DNA of 64,000 bases from Leclercia adecarboxylata (GTDB lineage Bacteria > Pseudomonadota > Gammaproteobacteria > Enterobacterales > Enterobacteriaceae): the NCBI RefSeq assembly GCF_006171285.1, contig NZ_CP040889.1:62001-126000 (forward strand), written 5' to 3'. The notes below the pieces were generated by a model. It was not told the DNA's origin and searched no databases. It saw only the letters and a list, made by a program, of their open reading frames with translations. Each line of letters starts with the position of its first letter. Positions within the stretch are counted from its first letter, which is position 1. A program made the position numbers and the translations under genes. Below, one piece after another: positions 1 through 7,160 of this stretch.

Positions 1-9
1 TAAATAATG

Positions 10-30
10 AAAAAGCCCCGAAAGGGGCTT
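10..30 (-). terminator. Candidate phage late-leader terminator (tR'-like)
   Basis: A GC-rich hairpin (arms AGCCCC and GGGGCT around a GAAA loop) is followed by a T-run when read on the minus strand. It lies about 90 bases past the Q stop codon and just downstream of a promoter-like sequence. This is the arrangement by which lambda Q converts late transcription to a terminator-resistant form. The late genes beyond it are outside the window. Confidence 0.6.
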
Positions 31-69
31 CTTGTTGAAATCTTTTAGGCGTTACTTCGCATGATTAGA

Positions 70-99
70 AGCATACACGACAACTTCGGACAAAATCAA
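70..99 (-). promoter_or_regulatory. Candidate late promoter pR'
   Basis: Read on the minus strand, TTGATT (99-94) and TATGCT (75-70) are separated by 18 bases, immediately after the Q gene and before a strong terminator about 45 bases further on. Position and spacing fit a lambda-type pR' that Q would act on. The Q-binding element itself cannot be identified by eye. Confidence 0.5.
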
Positions 100-118
100 G
101 CTTTGTGTTACTAAAAAC

Positions 119-955
119 CTAAACTTTGCTGCTTTCTTCCATTGTACTGGTAGCCCTCTGAAATTCCTTAGCTGCTTTCCCTTCCTCCTGCTGACAGATG
201 ACTACCAGCGCGTCCAGAAATGGCTTCCAGTTACGGGTCCATGTTCTCACGTGCAGATCAGGGACGCGCTTCAGTATCGCTTTATAGGCAGCAGTAGACG
301 GTACCGCAGAGAATCCGTTTCCACTGCAGCGCTCACAGGTTTTAAACACCGGCGCGCCGCGCTCGCTTGTGGCTTTGCGATCGAGTACCTCTCCTTTACC
401 ACCGCACCGACAGCGGGCGCTAATTGCGCCCTTGCCTTCGCAAACGTCACAGACAGACGGTACAACCTCTGTTACCTCTGTCCACTGCTCCCAGTCAGAC
501 GGACGAACGGCACGAGAGCGACTGGCCCAGTATGGCGCTTTACCCCAGGGGTACGAAACCTTGCGTGTAATCTGCTCGCGAGTTGTTCGTCCGGTACCGC
601 CGCAGCTGTTACACGGCGCGCAGGTGGCCGCCGAACGGGAATACTCTGCAAAGGCGAATTGCGCCAGAAGCTGCATGCACCAACCGAACTCTGCACCCGC
701 TGCTTTACGCACGTTCTTCGGTGCGGAATCCATTGCATGACGGGCCAGCGCCTGAACCGCCATCTGCTCATCCGTTTTGCTGATCCCGGCCTTGCCGAAG
801 AATGCCGCCAGGCCGAAACTCGCACGGCTGCTGGTGGTGCCGATGGCCGCCATAACGTCAGTGCCAGTGAGGCGATCCGGTGATGTACCTTTCACACTGT
901 CGCTGATGTGCATTCCCTGAGGGCTGAAATGTTTGAGTGATGCTTCCAGTTTCAT
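119..955 (-). CDS. Q: Lambda Q-like late antiterminator
   Basis: The protein (278 aa) resembles lambda Q at its N-terminus (SPQGM..SDS, LTGTDVMAA, FGLAAF) and again at its C-terminus (SAVPSTAAYKAI, PFLDALVV). Q loads onto RNA polymerase paused at the late promoter and lets it read through terminators into lysis and head genes. The middle carries an expanded cysteine region with DnaJ-like CxxCxGxG repeats (CNSCGGTG, CDVCEGKG, CERCSGNG), probably zinc binding; lambda Q, about 207 aa, has a shorter version. It overlaps the upstream primase stop by four bases, so the two are probably translationally coupled. The assignment is strong; target specificity is inferred from the downstream promoter and terminator. 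Confidence 0.9.
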   Translation of the reverse strand: MKLEASLKHFSPQGMHISDSVKGTSPDRLTGTDVMAAIGTTSSRASFGLAAFFGKAGISKTDEQMAVQALARHAMDSAPKNVRKAAGAEFGWCMQLLAQFAFAEYSRSAATCAPCNSCGGTGRTTREQITRKVSYPWGKAPYWASRSRAVRPSDWEQWTEVTEVVPSVCDVCEGKGAISARCRCGGKGEVLDRKATSERGAPVFKTCERCSGNGFSAVPSTAAYKAILKRVPDLHVRTWTRNWKPFLDALVVICQQEEGKAAKEFQRATSTMEESSKV

Positions 956-1923
956 GCGGCCACCTGCTGTTTTTTATAGAAAACCATTTCACGGACCTGA
1001 TCGCCGTTCGTGAGCATGTCGTTGAAGTCTCCGTTATCCGGCCAGTAGATACTGACTTTCTCCAGATCGTTTTTTGCCAGCAAATTGGCATGGGCGCATT
1101 CCATAGCAGCCGCTAAACCAGTCGCGCTGTTGATGTCACGGTCTGCGAAGATGATGAAATTCTTCACGCCCGCCGGTACCCGGAATTTCTTCATAAATCC
1201 GCTGGTCATGGTTGCCCAGGTATTTACGCCGAAGATCTGGTGCGCTGACAGGGCTGTTTCGATGCCTTCGGCGATGCCAAGCGTGCTGGCAACAGGGAAC
1301 ATACGGATCGCCACTGAACGGGCGTGATCCAGATAATTGTCCTCTTGCAGGGATTTCTGACGCTTTGCGCTGGTGCCGATGTCGGCCTTTTTTGAGCCGT
1401 CCAGAAGCGTCTGATGCAGATAGCAAAGCTCACCTTTATCATCAGTTGCCAGAGAGTAGAGGGACTGGTACACGCGGCCATCGTGACGCTGCTTATCATT
1501 GAAACGGATAGCTTCAGTCGGGAGCTTATAGATACCGCGCGCATTGAGGTAATCGGCACCAGTGGTCCCACGCAGCGGTGCCAGTTTGGAAAACTTGCTG
1601 AGCACCCTTTTACGCAAGCTGCCTGCGCTGGTGGTGACCGGTATTTTCAAACGAGTGAAGGTGTTGCCGATCAGCTCGTCGATTTCACGACAGATCTCAT
1701 TGAAGGGTTTACCCTGGGTTTGCGTAACCAGTTTCAATCCATCGCCGCTGCCGCAGGTACAGATCCAAGTGCCGGCACCGTCACGGTCATCGATACGGAA
1801 TTTGCCAGTTGAGTCACATAGCGGGCATTTGCCTTTGAAGTGATTTTTACCGGTGATCGGCGGCAGTCCGTAATGTTCAAAAATCATGGCCCACTGGCCC
1901 TTTGCTGCTTCTGCCGTCTTCAT
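952..1923 (-). CDS. Phage zinc-ribbon/Toprim DNA primase
   Basis: The 323-aa protein begins with a zinc ribbon (CPLCDSTGKFRI ... WICTCGSGDG, residues about 34-60) and ends with a Toprim domain showing the acidic motifs AEGIETALSA and FADRDINSATG. This layout is that of P4-alpha/gp4-type phage primases that lay RNA primers for phage replication. The gene starts inside the stop of the upstream helicase (ATGA overlap) and ends in the start of Q, forming a tight helicase-primase-Q unit read from pR. It is shorter than fused primase-helicases, consistent with the helicase being a separate neighbour. Confidence 0.85.
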   Translation of the reverse strand: MKTAEAAKGQWAMIFEHYGLPPITGKNHFKGKCPLCDSTGKFRIDDRDGAGTWICTCGSGDGLKLVTQTQGKPFNEICREIDELIGNTFTRLKIPVTTSAGSLRKRVLSKFSKLAPLRGTTGADYLNARGIYKLPTEAIRFNDKQRHDGRVYQSLYSLATDDKGELCYLHQTLLDGSKKADIGTSAKRQKSLQEDNYLDHARSVAIRMFPVASTLGIAEGIETALSAHQIFGVNTWATMTSGFMKKFRVPAGVKNFIIFADRDINSATGLAAAMECAHANLLAKNDLEKVSIYWPDNGDFNDMLTNGDQVREMVFYKKQQVAA

Positions 1924-3530
1924 GCTCGTTTTCCTAACTGCTGTTTGATTTCTTTCATCTGGTTTCTCGCCAGCTGAATTCTGGTCGGCTCAGGCTGGCA
2001 TTCTTGCTGCGCCTGCGCTTTCTCGCGCTGCTTAGCAAAAGCGATCTGTTTGTGCCTGATGAAGTTCGAAACCGTAGGGGTGATGTCCATCGGGTAATCG
2101 CTCAGGCCGTTTGGCCACTCCCCGAAACGCTCATGGAAAGTGTGTTTGCACCAACCATCGCTTACGGGCTTTTTGCCCAGCGACTGGCGCTGACGCTGGT
2201 AAAACTTAATCTGGCTCCACCAGGCCTGTTTCTCGGCCTTAGTTGGCTGACGCTGCTCGTTGCCCAGCTTTTTCAGTTTGCGCCCGGTGTCGGTATCGAT
2301 ATCTTCACCGCCCAGCGGCTTGTGACCGCATTTCGGGCAGACGTAGACGCCAGCTGGTTTCATGTAGTGGCATTGCGAGCATTCGTGCGGCCGCTTCTCT
2401 TCGCGTTCTTCAGCAGCCCGGCGCGCGCTTTCATCCATTCCGTCTGATTTGCCCGGGAGGTCGTCATACTCGATAGAGTCCGGGTAACCGAGGCGATGTA
2501 CGGTGCCGCTGTGATCGAAGATGAGGCAGGATTCTTTACCCGGCGCGGCGCGAAGACCGCGGCCCAGCGCCTGCAGCCAGCGAATTTCGCTTTTGGTTGG
2601 CCTGGCGTAGATGATGCAACGAACGTCGCTGTCGAACCCGGCCACAAGAACACCCACACTCACGATGATTTTCGTGGCGCCAGTCTCGAAGCGATGAATG
2701 ATGGTCTGGCGATCCTCCACCGGAGTGTCAGCGGTCATCACCTCGGCATTAACCCCAGCCTGGTTAAACTGGATGGTCAGGAAATTGGCGTGGGCAACGT
2801 TCACGCAGAACGCAATAGTCGGCAGGTCACGGCCATTCTCCAGCCAGTTCTGGACGATATCGCCCACCAGCGTGGAACCGCACATGATCTCCGCCAGCTG
2901 CGTCTCGTTGTAGTCGCTGCCGAACTCCAGTGATGAGGCCGTTCTAACGCCTTTCAGATCCGGTTTAGTCGGTGCGTAAAACTCGTATTTGCTCAAATCG
3001 CCGCGCTGGATCAGCTCGCCGATGGTGGTCGGCTTAATGAGCCGGTCATAGTATTTACCCAGGAACGGCGAAAATGGTGTACCCGACAGGCCGATCACTT
3101 TCACACCGCTAGCGCGCAGGCGTTCGATGTCCTGCAGGATGCGCTTTTTACGCAGGTGCGCTTCGTCGATAATCAGCAGATCGATGTTGTCAGGGAATAC
3201 GCGGCGAATAAGCGTATCGGCGCTAGCAATCTGGATTTTCAACGACGGATCGTAGTTTGGATGGTCTGCCCATATGTAGCCGATTTCGTCACCCGGTAAT
3301 CCATATTCAACAAAGCGGTTTGCCGTCTGACCGATCAGGATGGTGTATGGCGCGCAGAACAGAACGCGCTTGCCGCGGCTGACGAACCCGGCAACAATGA
3401 AAGCGGCCAGCCCTGTCTTGCCGCTACCGGTCGGCGAGTACACCATGAAGGTGTCGTTTGCCTTCCAGTCCCGGCGCAGCATATTAAGCGCGCGTTCCTG
3501 TGCAAAATTCGGTGTGATCGTCAGCTGCAT
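1920..3530 (-). CDS. Phage DEAH-box superfamily 2 helicase
   Basis: The 536-aa protein has Walker A (SPTGSGKT), Walker B DEAH (LLIIDEAH), motif III-like SGTPFSP and C-terminal helicase motifs ending in QALGRGLRA, so it is an SF2 helicase of the phage replication type. After the core comes a four-cysteine finger (CSQCHYMKP ... CPKCGHKP) and a basic tail. The ATG at 3530 is preferred over an upstream in-frame ATG because it follows a GGGG Shine-Dalgarno and is where family similarity (MQLTITPNFAQERAL) begins. It overlaps the primase by four bases; the pair presumably unwinds and primes the phage origin. Confidence 0.88.
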   Translation of the reverse strand: MQLTITPNFAQERALNMLRRDWKANDTFMVYSPTGSGKTGLAAFIVAGFVSRGKRVLFCAPYTILIGQTANRFVEYGLPGDEIGYIWADHPNYDPSLKIQIASADTLIRRVFPDNIDLLIIDEAHLRKKRILQDIERLRASGVKVIGLSGTPFSPFLGKYYDRLIKPTTIGELIQRGDLSKYEFYAPTKPDLKGVRTASSLEFGSDYNETQLAEIMCGSTLVGDIVQNWLENGRDLPTIAFCVNVAHANFLTIQFNQAGVNAEVMTADTPVEDRQTIIHRFETGATKIIVSVGVLVAGFDSDVRCIIYARPTKSEIRWLQALGRGLRAAPGKESCLIFDHSGTVHRLGYPDSIEYDDLPGKSDGMDESARRAAEEREEKRPHECSQCHYMKPAGVYVCPKCGHKPLGGEDIDTDTGRKLKKLGNEQRQPTKAEKQAWWSQIKFYQRQRQSLGKKPVSDGWCKHTFHERFGEWPNGLSDYPMDITPTVSNFIRHKQIAFAKQREKAQAQQECQPEPTRIQLARNQMKEIKQQLGKRA

Positions 3531-3580
3531 TGTGCTGCCCCCGCGGTGATGAGATAATAATTTTGTGATGTGGTTTTCAT
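3521..3580 (-). CDS. Possible 19-residue leader peptide overlapping the helicase start
   Basis: An ATG at 3580 preceded by AGGGGA encodes MKTTSQNYYLITAGAAQCS and stops just inside the helicase reading frame. It overlaps the helicase Shine-Dalgarno and start codon. The ribosome-binding site is good and the overlap would couple translation to the helicase, but an ORF this short can arise by chance. No function is claimed. Confidence 0.3.
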   Translation of the reverse strand: MKTTSQNYYLITAGAAQCS

Positions 3581-3955
3581 AGATTCCCCTCACATGGCTG
3601 GCGGCCTCCCCAAAGGTTGCCAGCCTCCCTTCTGAATCAGCTCCCCTGAAATTCACTCTTCCAGGAAGAACCTTCCTCGTTTCTGTACGCTTTCAGCTTC
3701 CGTACTATCTTGCTGATACAGCGCTTTTTGTGGTTCAGTCCTTAAGACTGAGATCTACCTAACCTATGGATCTCTCCTGTTGGAAAAGGACCTATTCCTT
3801 CCCCTGCACCCAATCCCCCCTTTCCCCCCTTTCCCTCTTCCCCATAAAAACGTACTACTTTCCTAGTACAAATGGGGGTGAGGTTCTGGTGGTTGCCAAC
3901 CTGAGCAGACACCTTTAAGCCTGCATCTGTCCGGGTACCTTCAAACCCGAAACAA
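3581..3955. other. Prophage leader between the cro-side gene and helicase, with a G-rich tract
   Basis: No convincing gene lies in this 375-base stretch. It contains runs of C on the plus strand at 3801-3804, 3809-3811, 3815-3820, 3824-3829, 3833-3835 and 3840-3843. The minus-strand transcript from pR would therefore carry at least four closely spaced runs of three or more G. The tract could fold as an RNA G-quadruplex upstream of the replication genes. In lambda the comparable position holds cII and the replication genes. Confidence 0.5.
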
Positions 3956-4252
3956 TCAAAAACGCGCTTGCGTTCCAGCCAAGGGAGGTTCGGCGGTATA
4001 CCCCTGTAAAGCTCTGCCGTGATTTCTAACGAACAGGCGAAGCCGTGTGTTTGCTTTGTGCCTTGCCCGGTTCTCCTTGCGGTAAGAAACCAGCTCAGCT
4101 TCATACGATTCCTGGTACACAGCCGCATAACGCTGAATTGCTTTTTGTCGTGCGGATGGTGCCAGGGTTAATAGCTGCTGCTTAATCCATTCCGAATCTG
4201 CCTGGCTATGGTTGTCAGGCATAACCAGGTGCTCATTACGGTTGATATCCAT
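3956..4252 (-). CDS. Phage early protein of unknown function downstream of cro
   Basis: The 98-aa, charged, mostly helical protein overlaps the end of cro by 17 bases and is the second gene of the pR transcript. In lambda this place is taken by cII, but I see no clear helix-turn-helix and do not make that assignment. The centre is rich in Lys, Arg and Gln (SARQKAIQRYAAVYQES, RKENRARHKANTRLRL), which would suit nucleic-acid binding. The start at 4252 has AAAGG ten bases upstream; the Met at 4222 is an alternative. Confidence 0.6.
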   Translation of the reverse strand: MDINRNEHLVMPDNHSQADSEWIKQQLLTLAPSARQKAIQRYAAVYQESYEAELVSYRKENRARHKANTRLRLFVRNHGRALQGYTAEPPLAGTQARF

Positions 4253-4460
4253 CAGAGCTAAACCTTTCGGGATAGAGGATCTGAATTTCTGTCAATTCTG
4301 CGTCGAACAATTTGGCCAGCTTCTCAGCAACTTCTGGAGAAGGCCTCTGTATACCTCGCTCCATTCGACTAAGATTACCGGGGTCGCACTTAATGGATGA
4401 TGCAACCTCCTGAATGGTCATCTTTGCTTTGAGGCGAGCTTTGCGTAGCGGTGTGAACAT
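4236..4460 (-). CDS. cro: Cro-like phage repressor
   Basis: This small (74 aa) XRE-type helix-turn-helix protein (MTIQEVASSIKCDPGNLSRMERG) is divergent from the cI gene, the classical Cro position. Cro would bind the shared operators and repress cI transcription to favour lytic growth. The second ATG (4460) is chosen because GGAG lies eight bases before it, whereas the first ATG (4466) is only two bases from that sequence. It is the first gene behind the candidate pR promoter. Confidence 0.85.
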   Translation of the reverse strand: MFTPLRKARLKAKMTIQEVASSIKCDPGNLSRMERGIQRPSPEVAEKLAKLFDAELTEIQILYPERFSSDGYQP

Positions 4461-4485
4461 GCGCATAACTCCATTTGTGTTTTAG

Positions 4486-4510
4486 ACATAATATGCGTCA
4501 CAAACATATT
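4486..4510. promoter_or_regulatory. Candidate CI/Cro operator at pR
   Basis: The 25-base AT-rich stretch beginning ACATAATATGCGTCAC and ending AAACATATT is repeated almost exactly, with one inserted base and two or three substitutions, in inverted orientation at 5372-5397 in front of pL. The same sequence at both divergent early promoters is the hallmark of lambdoid operators. It covers the pR -10 and spacer. Confidence 0.65.
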
Positions 4511-4516
4511 ATGCAA
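4488..4516 (-). promoter_or_regulatory. Candidate early promoter pR
   Basis: On the minus strand TTGCAT (4516-4511) is 17 bases from TATTAT (4493-4488), 28 bases before the cro start. It overlaps the candidate operator, so bound repressor would block it. Confidence 0.65.
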
Positions 4517-4517
4517 G

Positions 4518-4546
4518 TTGAGTTGTGTGAGTTGCAAAATTATGTA
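4518..4546 (+). promoter_or_regulatory. Candidate repressor-maintenance promoter pRM
   Basis: TTGAGT (4518-4523) and TATGTA (4541-4546) are 17 bases apart and lead into cI. It lies back to back with pR across the operator, as in lambda. Confidence 0.45.
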
Positions 4547-4585
4547 TAAAATACAAATTAAATAACATTTGGCGGGGGTGCTTCG

Positions 4586-5275
4586 ATGAACGTAGGGCAA
4601 CGGATTAGAGAGCTGCGAAAAGCAAAGAAAATGACTATAAACCAGCTGGCGTCCCTGACTGATTGGGATGTCGGCAACATTTCACGGCTCGAAAGAGGTA
4701 TGCAGGGCTACAGTGAAGCCAGCCTCAAAAAAATTGCCGAGGCGTTAGAGGTTCCACTCTCCGAACTATTTTCTTTCCAAGATAAAAAAGATACTGTAGA
4801 AACATACAGTATCAATTCACTTTCGTCGGAAAGGAGAAGGGACGTGTATCGGGTTGATGTAATGGACGTTTCTGCAAGCGCTGGCAATGGGAACTCTACC
4901 CGCGACTTCATCGAAGTTATTAGTTCGATAGAGTATGTTACCGAAGAAGCAAGAAACCTCTTTGGCCACAGGCCAGCAAATCAGGTCAAGCTCATTAACG
5001 TTCGCGGCGATAGCATGCAGGGCACAATCGAGCCTGGTGATCTCATTTTTGTTGATGTCGGTGTCAACCATTTCGACGGTGACGGCATATATGTTTTTGA
5101 TTTTAGCGGCGATCTCTTTGTAAAACGCCTTCAGAAAATCAAAACTCAACTTCACGTGCTTTCTGACAATCCGCTGTATAGAGAATGGCAGATCACTGAT
5201 GAAGAGATGGATATGCTCCACGTTTGCGGCAAGGTACTTTTAAGCCAATCACAACAGTTCCGACGCCACGCGTGA
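4586..5275 (+). CDS. cI: CI-type prophage repressor (HTH plus S24 peptidase)
   Basis: The 229-aa protein has an N-terminal XRE helix-turn-helix (residues 5-60: MTINQLASLTDWDVGNISRL) and a C-terminal LexA-like S24 serine peptidase with nucleophile Ser143 (RGDSMQGTIEPGD) and general base Lys180 (LFVKRL). An Ala-Gly pair at residues 99-100 (SASAGNG) is the likely self-cleavage site. It maintains lysogeny by blocking pR and pL and would be inactivated by RecA-stimulated autocleavage during the SOS response. A GGGGG ribosome site precedes the ATG and a terminator follows the gene. Confidence 0.93.
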   Translation: MNVGQRIRELRKAKKMTINQLASLTDWDVGNISRLERGMQGYSEASLKKIAEALEVPLSELFSFQDKKDTVETYSINSLSSERRRDVYRVDVMDVSASAGNGNSTRDFIEVISSIEYVTEEARNLFGHRPANQVKLINVRGDSMQGTIEPGDLIFVDVGVNHFDGDGIYVFDFSGDLFVKRLQKIKTQLHVLSDNPLYREWQITDEEMDMLHVCGKVLLSQSQQFRRHA

Positions 5276-5296
5276 CCCATCATCCCCGCACATACT

Positions 5297-5321
5297 AAAG
5301 AGCCTTCCGGCTCTTTTTTTT
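5297..5321 (+). terminator. cI terminator
   Basis: The hairpin AAGAGCC TTCC GGCTCTT is followed by a run of T, 22 bases past the cI stop. It separates cI from the pL operon. Confidence 0.85.
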
Positions 5322-5371
5322 GCTTTTGAAACATATCTTTTAAAGTCAGGAAAACAGTTGGTTATACCCAA

Positions 5372-5397
5372 AATATGTTTATCACGCATAATTATGT
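5372..5397. promoter_or_regulatory. Candidate CI/Cro operator at pL
   Basis: This is the inverted near-copy of the 4486-4510 operator (shared blocks AATATGTTT, ACGCATA and TTATGT). It lies directly against the -35 of the pL candidate. Confidence 0.6.
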
Positions 5398-5426
5398 TTG
5401 ACAGACAATTTTGGTGATCGTATGCT
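5398..5426 (+). promoter_or_regulatory. Candidate early promoter pL
   Basis: A consensus -35 TTGACA (5398-5403), a 17-base spacer and TATGCT (5421-5426) lie 32 bases before the first early gene. Together with the adjacent operator this is the expected pL. It would drive the plus-strand genes through excisionase and integrase. Confidence 0.75.
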
Positions 5427-5457
5427 TATTTCATCGGCATACAACGGAGTTAACTAA

Positions 5458-5778
5458 ATGACCAGCGAGCCAACTACTAAAAAGTTTTACCAATTAGTTG
5501 ATATCGAAGATTTTCGATTCAGTAAAGATTGCTCTCATATTCATTACGGTGATATTGCATCTGATTGCGATACCAAAACGACTTCAATCTTTGAAGCAAT
5601 AAATCATCTCAGTTTAAGTATTTTTAGTTTGTCAGAAGAGGAAGCAATTAATAGAGACAAAATCCTCAGTCTCACCTGCGTTATCGCTGATCTTGCTGAA
5701 CTCGGCGTTGCGACAAATAAAATATCTCATGCAGCTTCATATCTTTCTGGGTTAAAGGATGGGAATCATGGCGCATGA
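5458..5778 (+). CDS. Phage early protein, unknown (first gene of pL operon)
   Basis: The 106-aa protein has no recognised domain. It is acidic, with a helical second half (NRDKILSLTCVIADLAELGV). GGAG lies eight bases before the ATG. In lambda this position holds N, but the arginine-rich N-terminus of N-type antiterminators is absent. The end overlaps the next gene by 11 bases. Its position in the first-expressed lytic operon makes a host-takeover or counter-defence role possible, but nothing in the sequence shows one. Confidence 0.7.
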   Translation: MTSEPTTKKFYQLVDIEDFRFSKDCSHIHYGDIASDCDTKTTSIFEAINHLSLSIFSLSEEEAINRDKILSLTCVIADLAELGVATNKISHAASYLSGLKDGNHGA

Positions 5779-5965
5779 AATTTCATTAGAGCAGGTAGCT
5801 GAGCGAGCGCATCAAGCGGAAATTATTTGTCGAATGATGGAGTCTTATCCTGACAGAATGGCTGATTCCGAAGTGATAGCGATTGCCTCGCTACTGCGCA
5901 GGCTCACAGGCGATGTATGCGCTTGGTTGATTGAAGAGCAGGCTGTTAAAGTCAAAAACAAATAA
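5768..5965 (+). CDS. Small helical phage early protein, unknown
   Basis: The 65-aa protein starts at the second ATG (5768), eight bases after AAAGGA, rather than the ATG at 5759. It is predicted to be wholly helical. Its pattern (AERAHQAEIICRMM ... LLRRLTGDVCAWLIEEQ) resembles the 74-aa product at 6145-6369 (KAEQLNFLMQTI ... LLGLAYDLAGSVYSWTEKEEK), suggesting distant paralogues. No function is known to me. Confidence 0.65.
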   Translation: MAHEISLEQVAERAHQAEIICRMMESYPDRMADSEVIAIASLLRRLTGDVCAWLIEEQAVKVKNK

Positions 5966-6042
5966 CCACACCGATAATTTAATCTGGAATAAATACAGCT
6001 TTATCGCTGGGGAATATTACATCCTTTTTATGGGTTTTTATT

Positions 6043-6141
6043 ATGGTAAATAAAGCCGCTTTTAAAACAGCACAATTAATGCGCAGCGCTGGATATTGGC
6101 ACATCGCCAATCTCTTTTTAAAGAAAGCATATGGGAGATAA
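6043..6141 (+). CDS. Possible 32-residue phage small protein
   Basis: An ORF fills the gap between two early genes and encodes MVNKAAFKTAQLMRSAGYWH followed by IANLFLKKAYGR. It is basic and amphipathic, and it ends three bases before the next start. Upstream GGG is only a weak ribosome site. The fit in an otherwise gapless operon is the main support. Confidence 0.4.
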   Translation: MVNKAAFKTAQLMRSAGYWHIANLFLKKAYGR

Positions 6142-6144
6142 GTT

Positions 6145-6369
6145 ATGTCTATTCAAGAACGACAAGATATTCAGACGCTGAATATCAAAGCAGAACAACT
6201 CAATTTCCTTATGCAAACTATCCATGCCCATCATAAGGATTTCGATTGCTACCAGCTTGATGGCCTTTTAGGTCTGGCTTATGACCTCGCTGGCTCCGTT
6301 TATTCATGGACCGAGAAAGAGGAGAAAATTGTACTGGCGAATGAAGACGCGCAAAGAAGGATTATTTAG
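6145..6369 (+). CDS. Small helical phage early protein, unknown
   Basis: The 74-aa protein follows a good GGGAG ribosome site and ends directly against the next ATG (6370). It is helical with a Leu-Gly-Leu-Ala / Asp-Leu-Ala-Gly-Ser-Val-Tyr-Ser-Trp core, and the pattern resembles the product of 5768-5965. No family is recognised. Confidence 0.65.
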   Translation: MSIQERQDIQTLNIKAEQLNFLMQTIHAHHKDFDCYQLDGLLGLAYDLAGSVYSWTEKEEKIVLANEDAQRRII

Positions 6370-6750
6370 ATGGATAAATTAATCGAAACATACCGCCGTC
6401 GAATTCTTAAAACAGCGTTACTCCGCCACCAGCGTAAAACCGGTAGTAACTGCATCATTATTAACCAGCCAAAAGGAGAAATAAAAACTATCGAATTAAC
6501 AGAGATTCTACTCGATGGCCTATTGAGCAGATTTGAAAAACAGGCCGTGAGCGAATTCGGAAATATTGAAGGGATTAAGGCGGTCAGGGGAATTTATAGC
6601 AGCGCTGTAGACGTGAATGGCCGCGGTGAGTTCCTGACGGAAAGCGGCAAAGAGTTAATCGACGATCTCATTGCAGAACTGGTCGATTTTGCCAAAAAGC
6701 ATAAACCAGCAGCTGCGGAGGCTAAGCATGATCAGTCAACAAAATGTTAG
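6370..6750 (+). CDS. Phage early protein, unknown
   Basis: The 126-aa protein has a basic N-terminus (MDKLIETYRRRILKTALLRH) and a helical C-terminus. GAAGGA precedes the ATG, which abuts the previous stop. Its last 23 bases overlap the next gene. I do not recognise the family. Confidence 0.65.
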   Translation: MDKLIETYRRRILKTALLRHQRKTGSNCIIINQPKGEIKTIELTEILLDGLLSRFEKQAVSEFGNIEGIKAVRGIYSSAVDVNGRGEFLTESGKELIDDLIAELVDFAKKHKPAAAEAKHDQSTKC

Positions 6751-6970
6751 CCAGAGTGGTCGCCCGGTTCTGAACGTAGATCTGCATGTTCTGCCTGACT
6801 TCACTGGCCGCGTCGTTCTCTACATCGAAAACGGCCAGGTTAAATGTGATCGGCGGTTATCTCCCGACGAGCATATCTGTGCTTTGGACACGTTTATTGA
6901 AATGGCTCGTGATATGGAGCTGCGGATCGCGGAGGTGAAAAGTGGCCCTGACTGCAATTCGAATTCCTGA
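6728..6970 (+). CDS. Phage early protein, unknown
   Basis: The 80-aa protein is read from the ATG at 6728, which follows GGAGG at optimal spacing; an in-frame ATG further upstream has no ribosome site. A beta-rich stretch (LNVDLHVLPDFTGRVVLYI) is followed by an acidic helix. It overlaps both neighbours, as is typical of this operon. The function is unknown. Confidence 0.65.
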   Translation: MISQQNVSQSGRPVLNVDLHVLPDFTGRVVLYIENGQVKCDRRLSPDEHICALDTFIEMARDMELRIAEVKSGPDCNSNS

Positions 6971-7160
6971 GTGGATTCATCTTAAAGCTGCGCACGTCCT
7001 GCGCCAGTTTAGAGCCAGGCGGATTCACCCCTGCCGCATGCATGGCTCCGGGAACCTGAGCCTAAAGGTAAACCACCGCTGGCGGCTACTTTCCCGCGAT
7101 GGGGGCCGGAACTGGGAAGTAATGAGCCATGAAACTTATAACCGGGAGAAAGACAGATGA
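6942..7160 (+). CDS. ParE-toxin-like small phage protein
   Basis: The 72-aa product uses a GTG start seven bases after GGAGG. The motifs WIHLKAAHVLRQFRARR and WRLLSRDGGRNWEVMSHETY match, from memory, a phage family named ParE-like because of a RelE/ParE-type fold. The highly basic N-terminus suits binding to nucleic acid or gyrase. No antitoxin gene is obvious beside it, so it may not act as a toxin. It overlaps the next gene by four bases. Confidence 0.55.
   Translation: MALTAIRIPEWIHLKAAHVLRQFRARRIHPCRMHGSGNLSLKVNHRWRLLSRDGGRNWEVMSHETYNREKDR

Noticed and set aside
3742..4128. 128-codon minus-strand ORF overlapping the unknown gene downstream of cro
   Set aside because: It runs through the G-rich tract (poly Gly/Lys) and most of it overlaps the better supported 98-aa gene; no ribosome site or recognisable domain.
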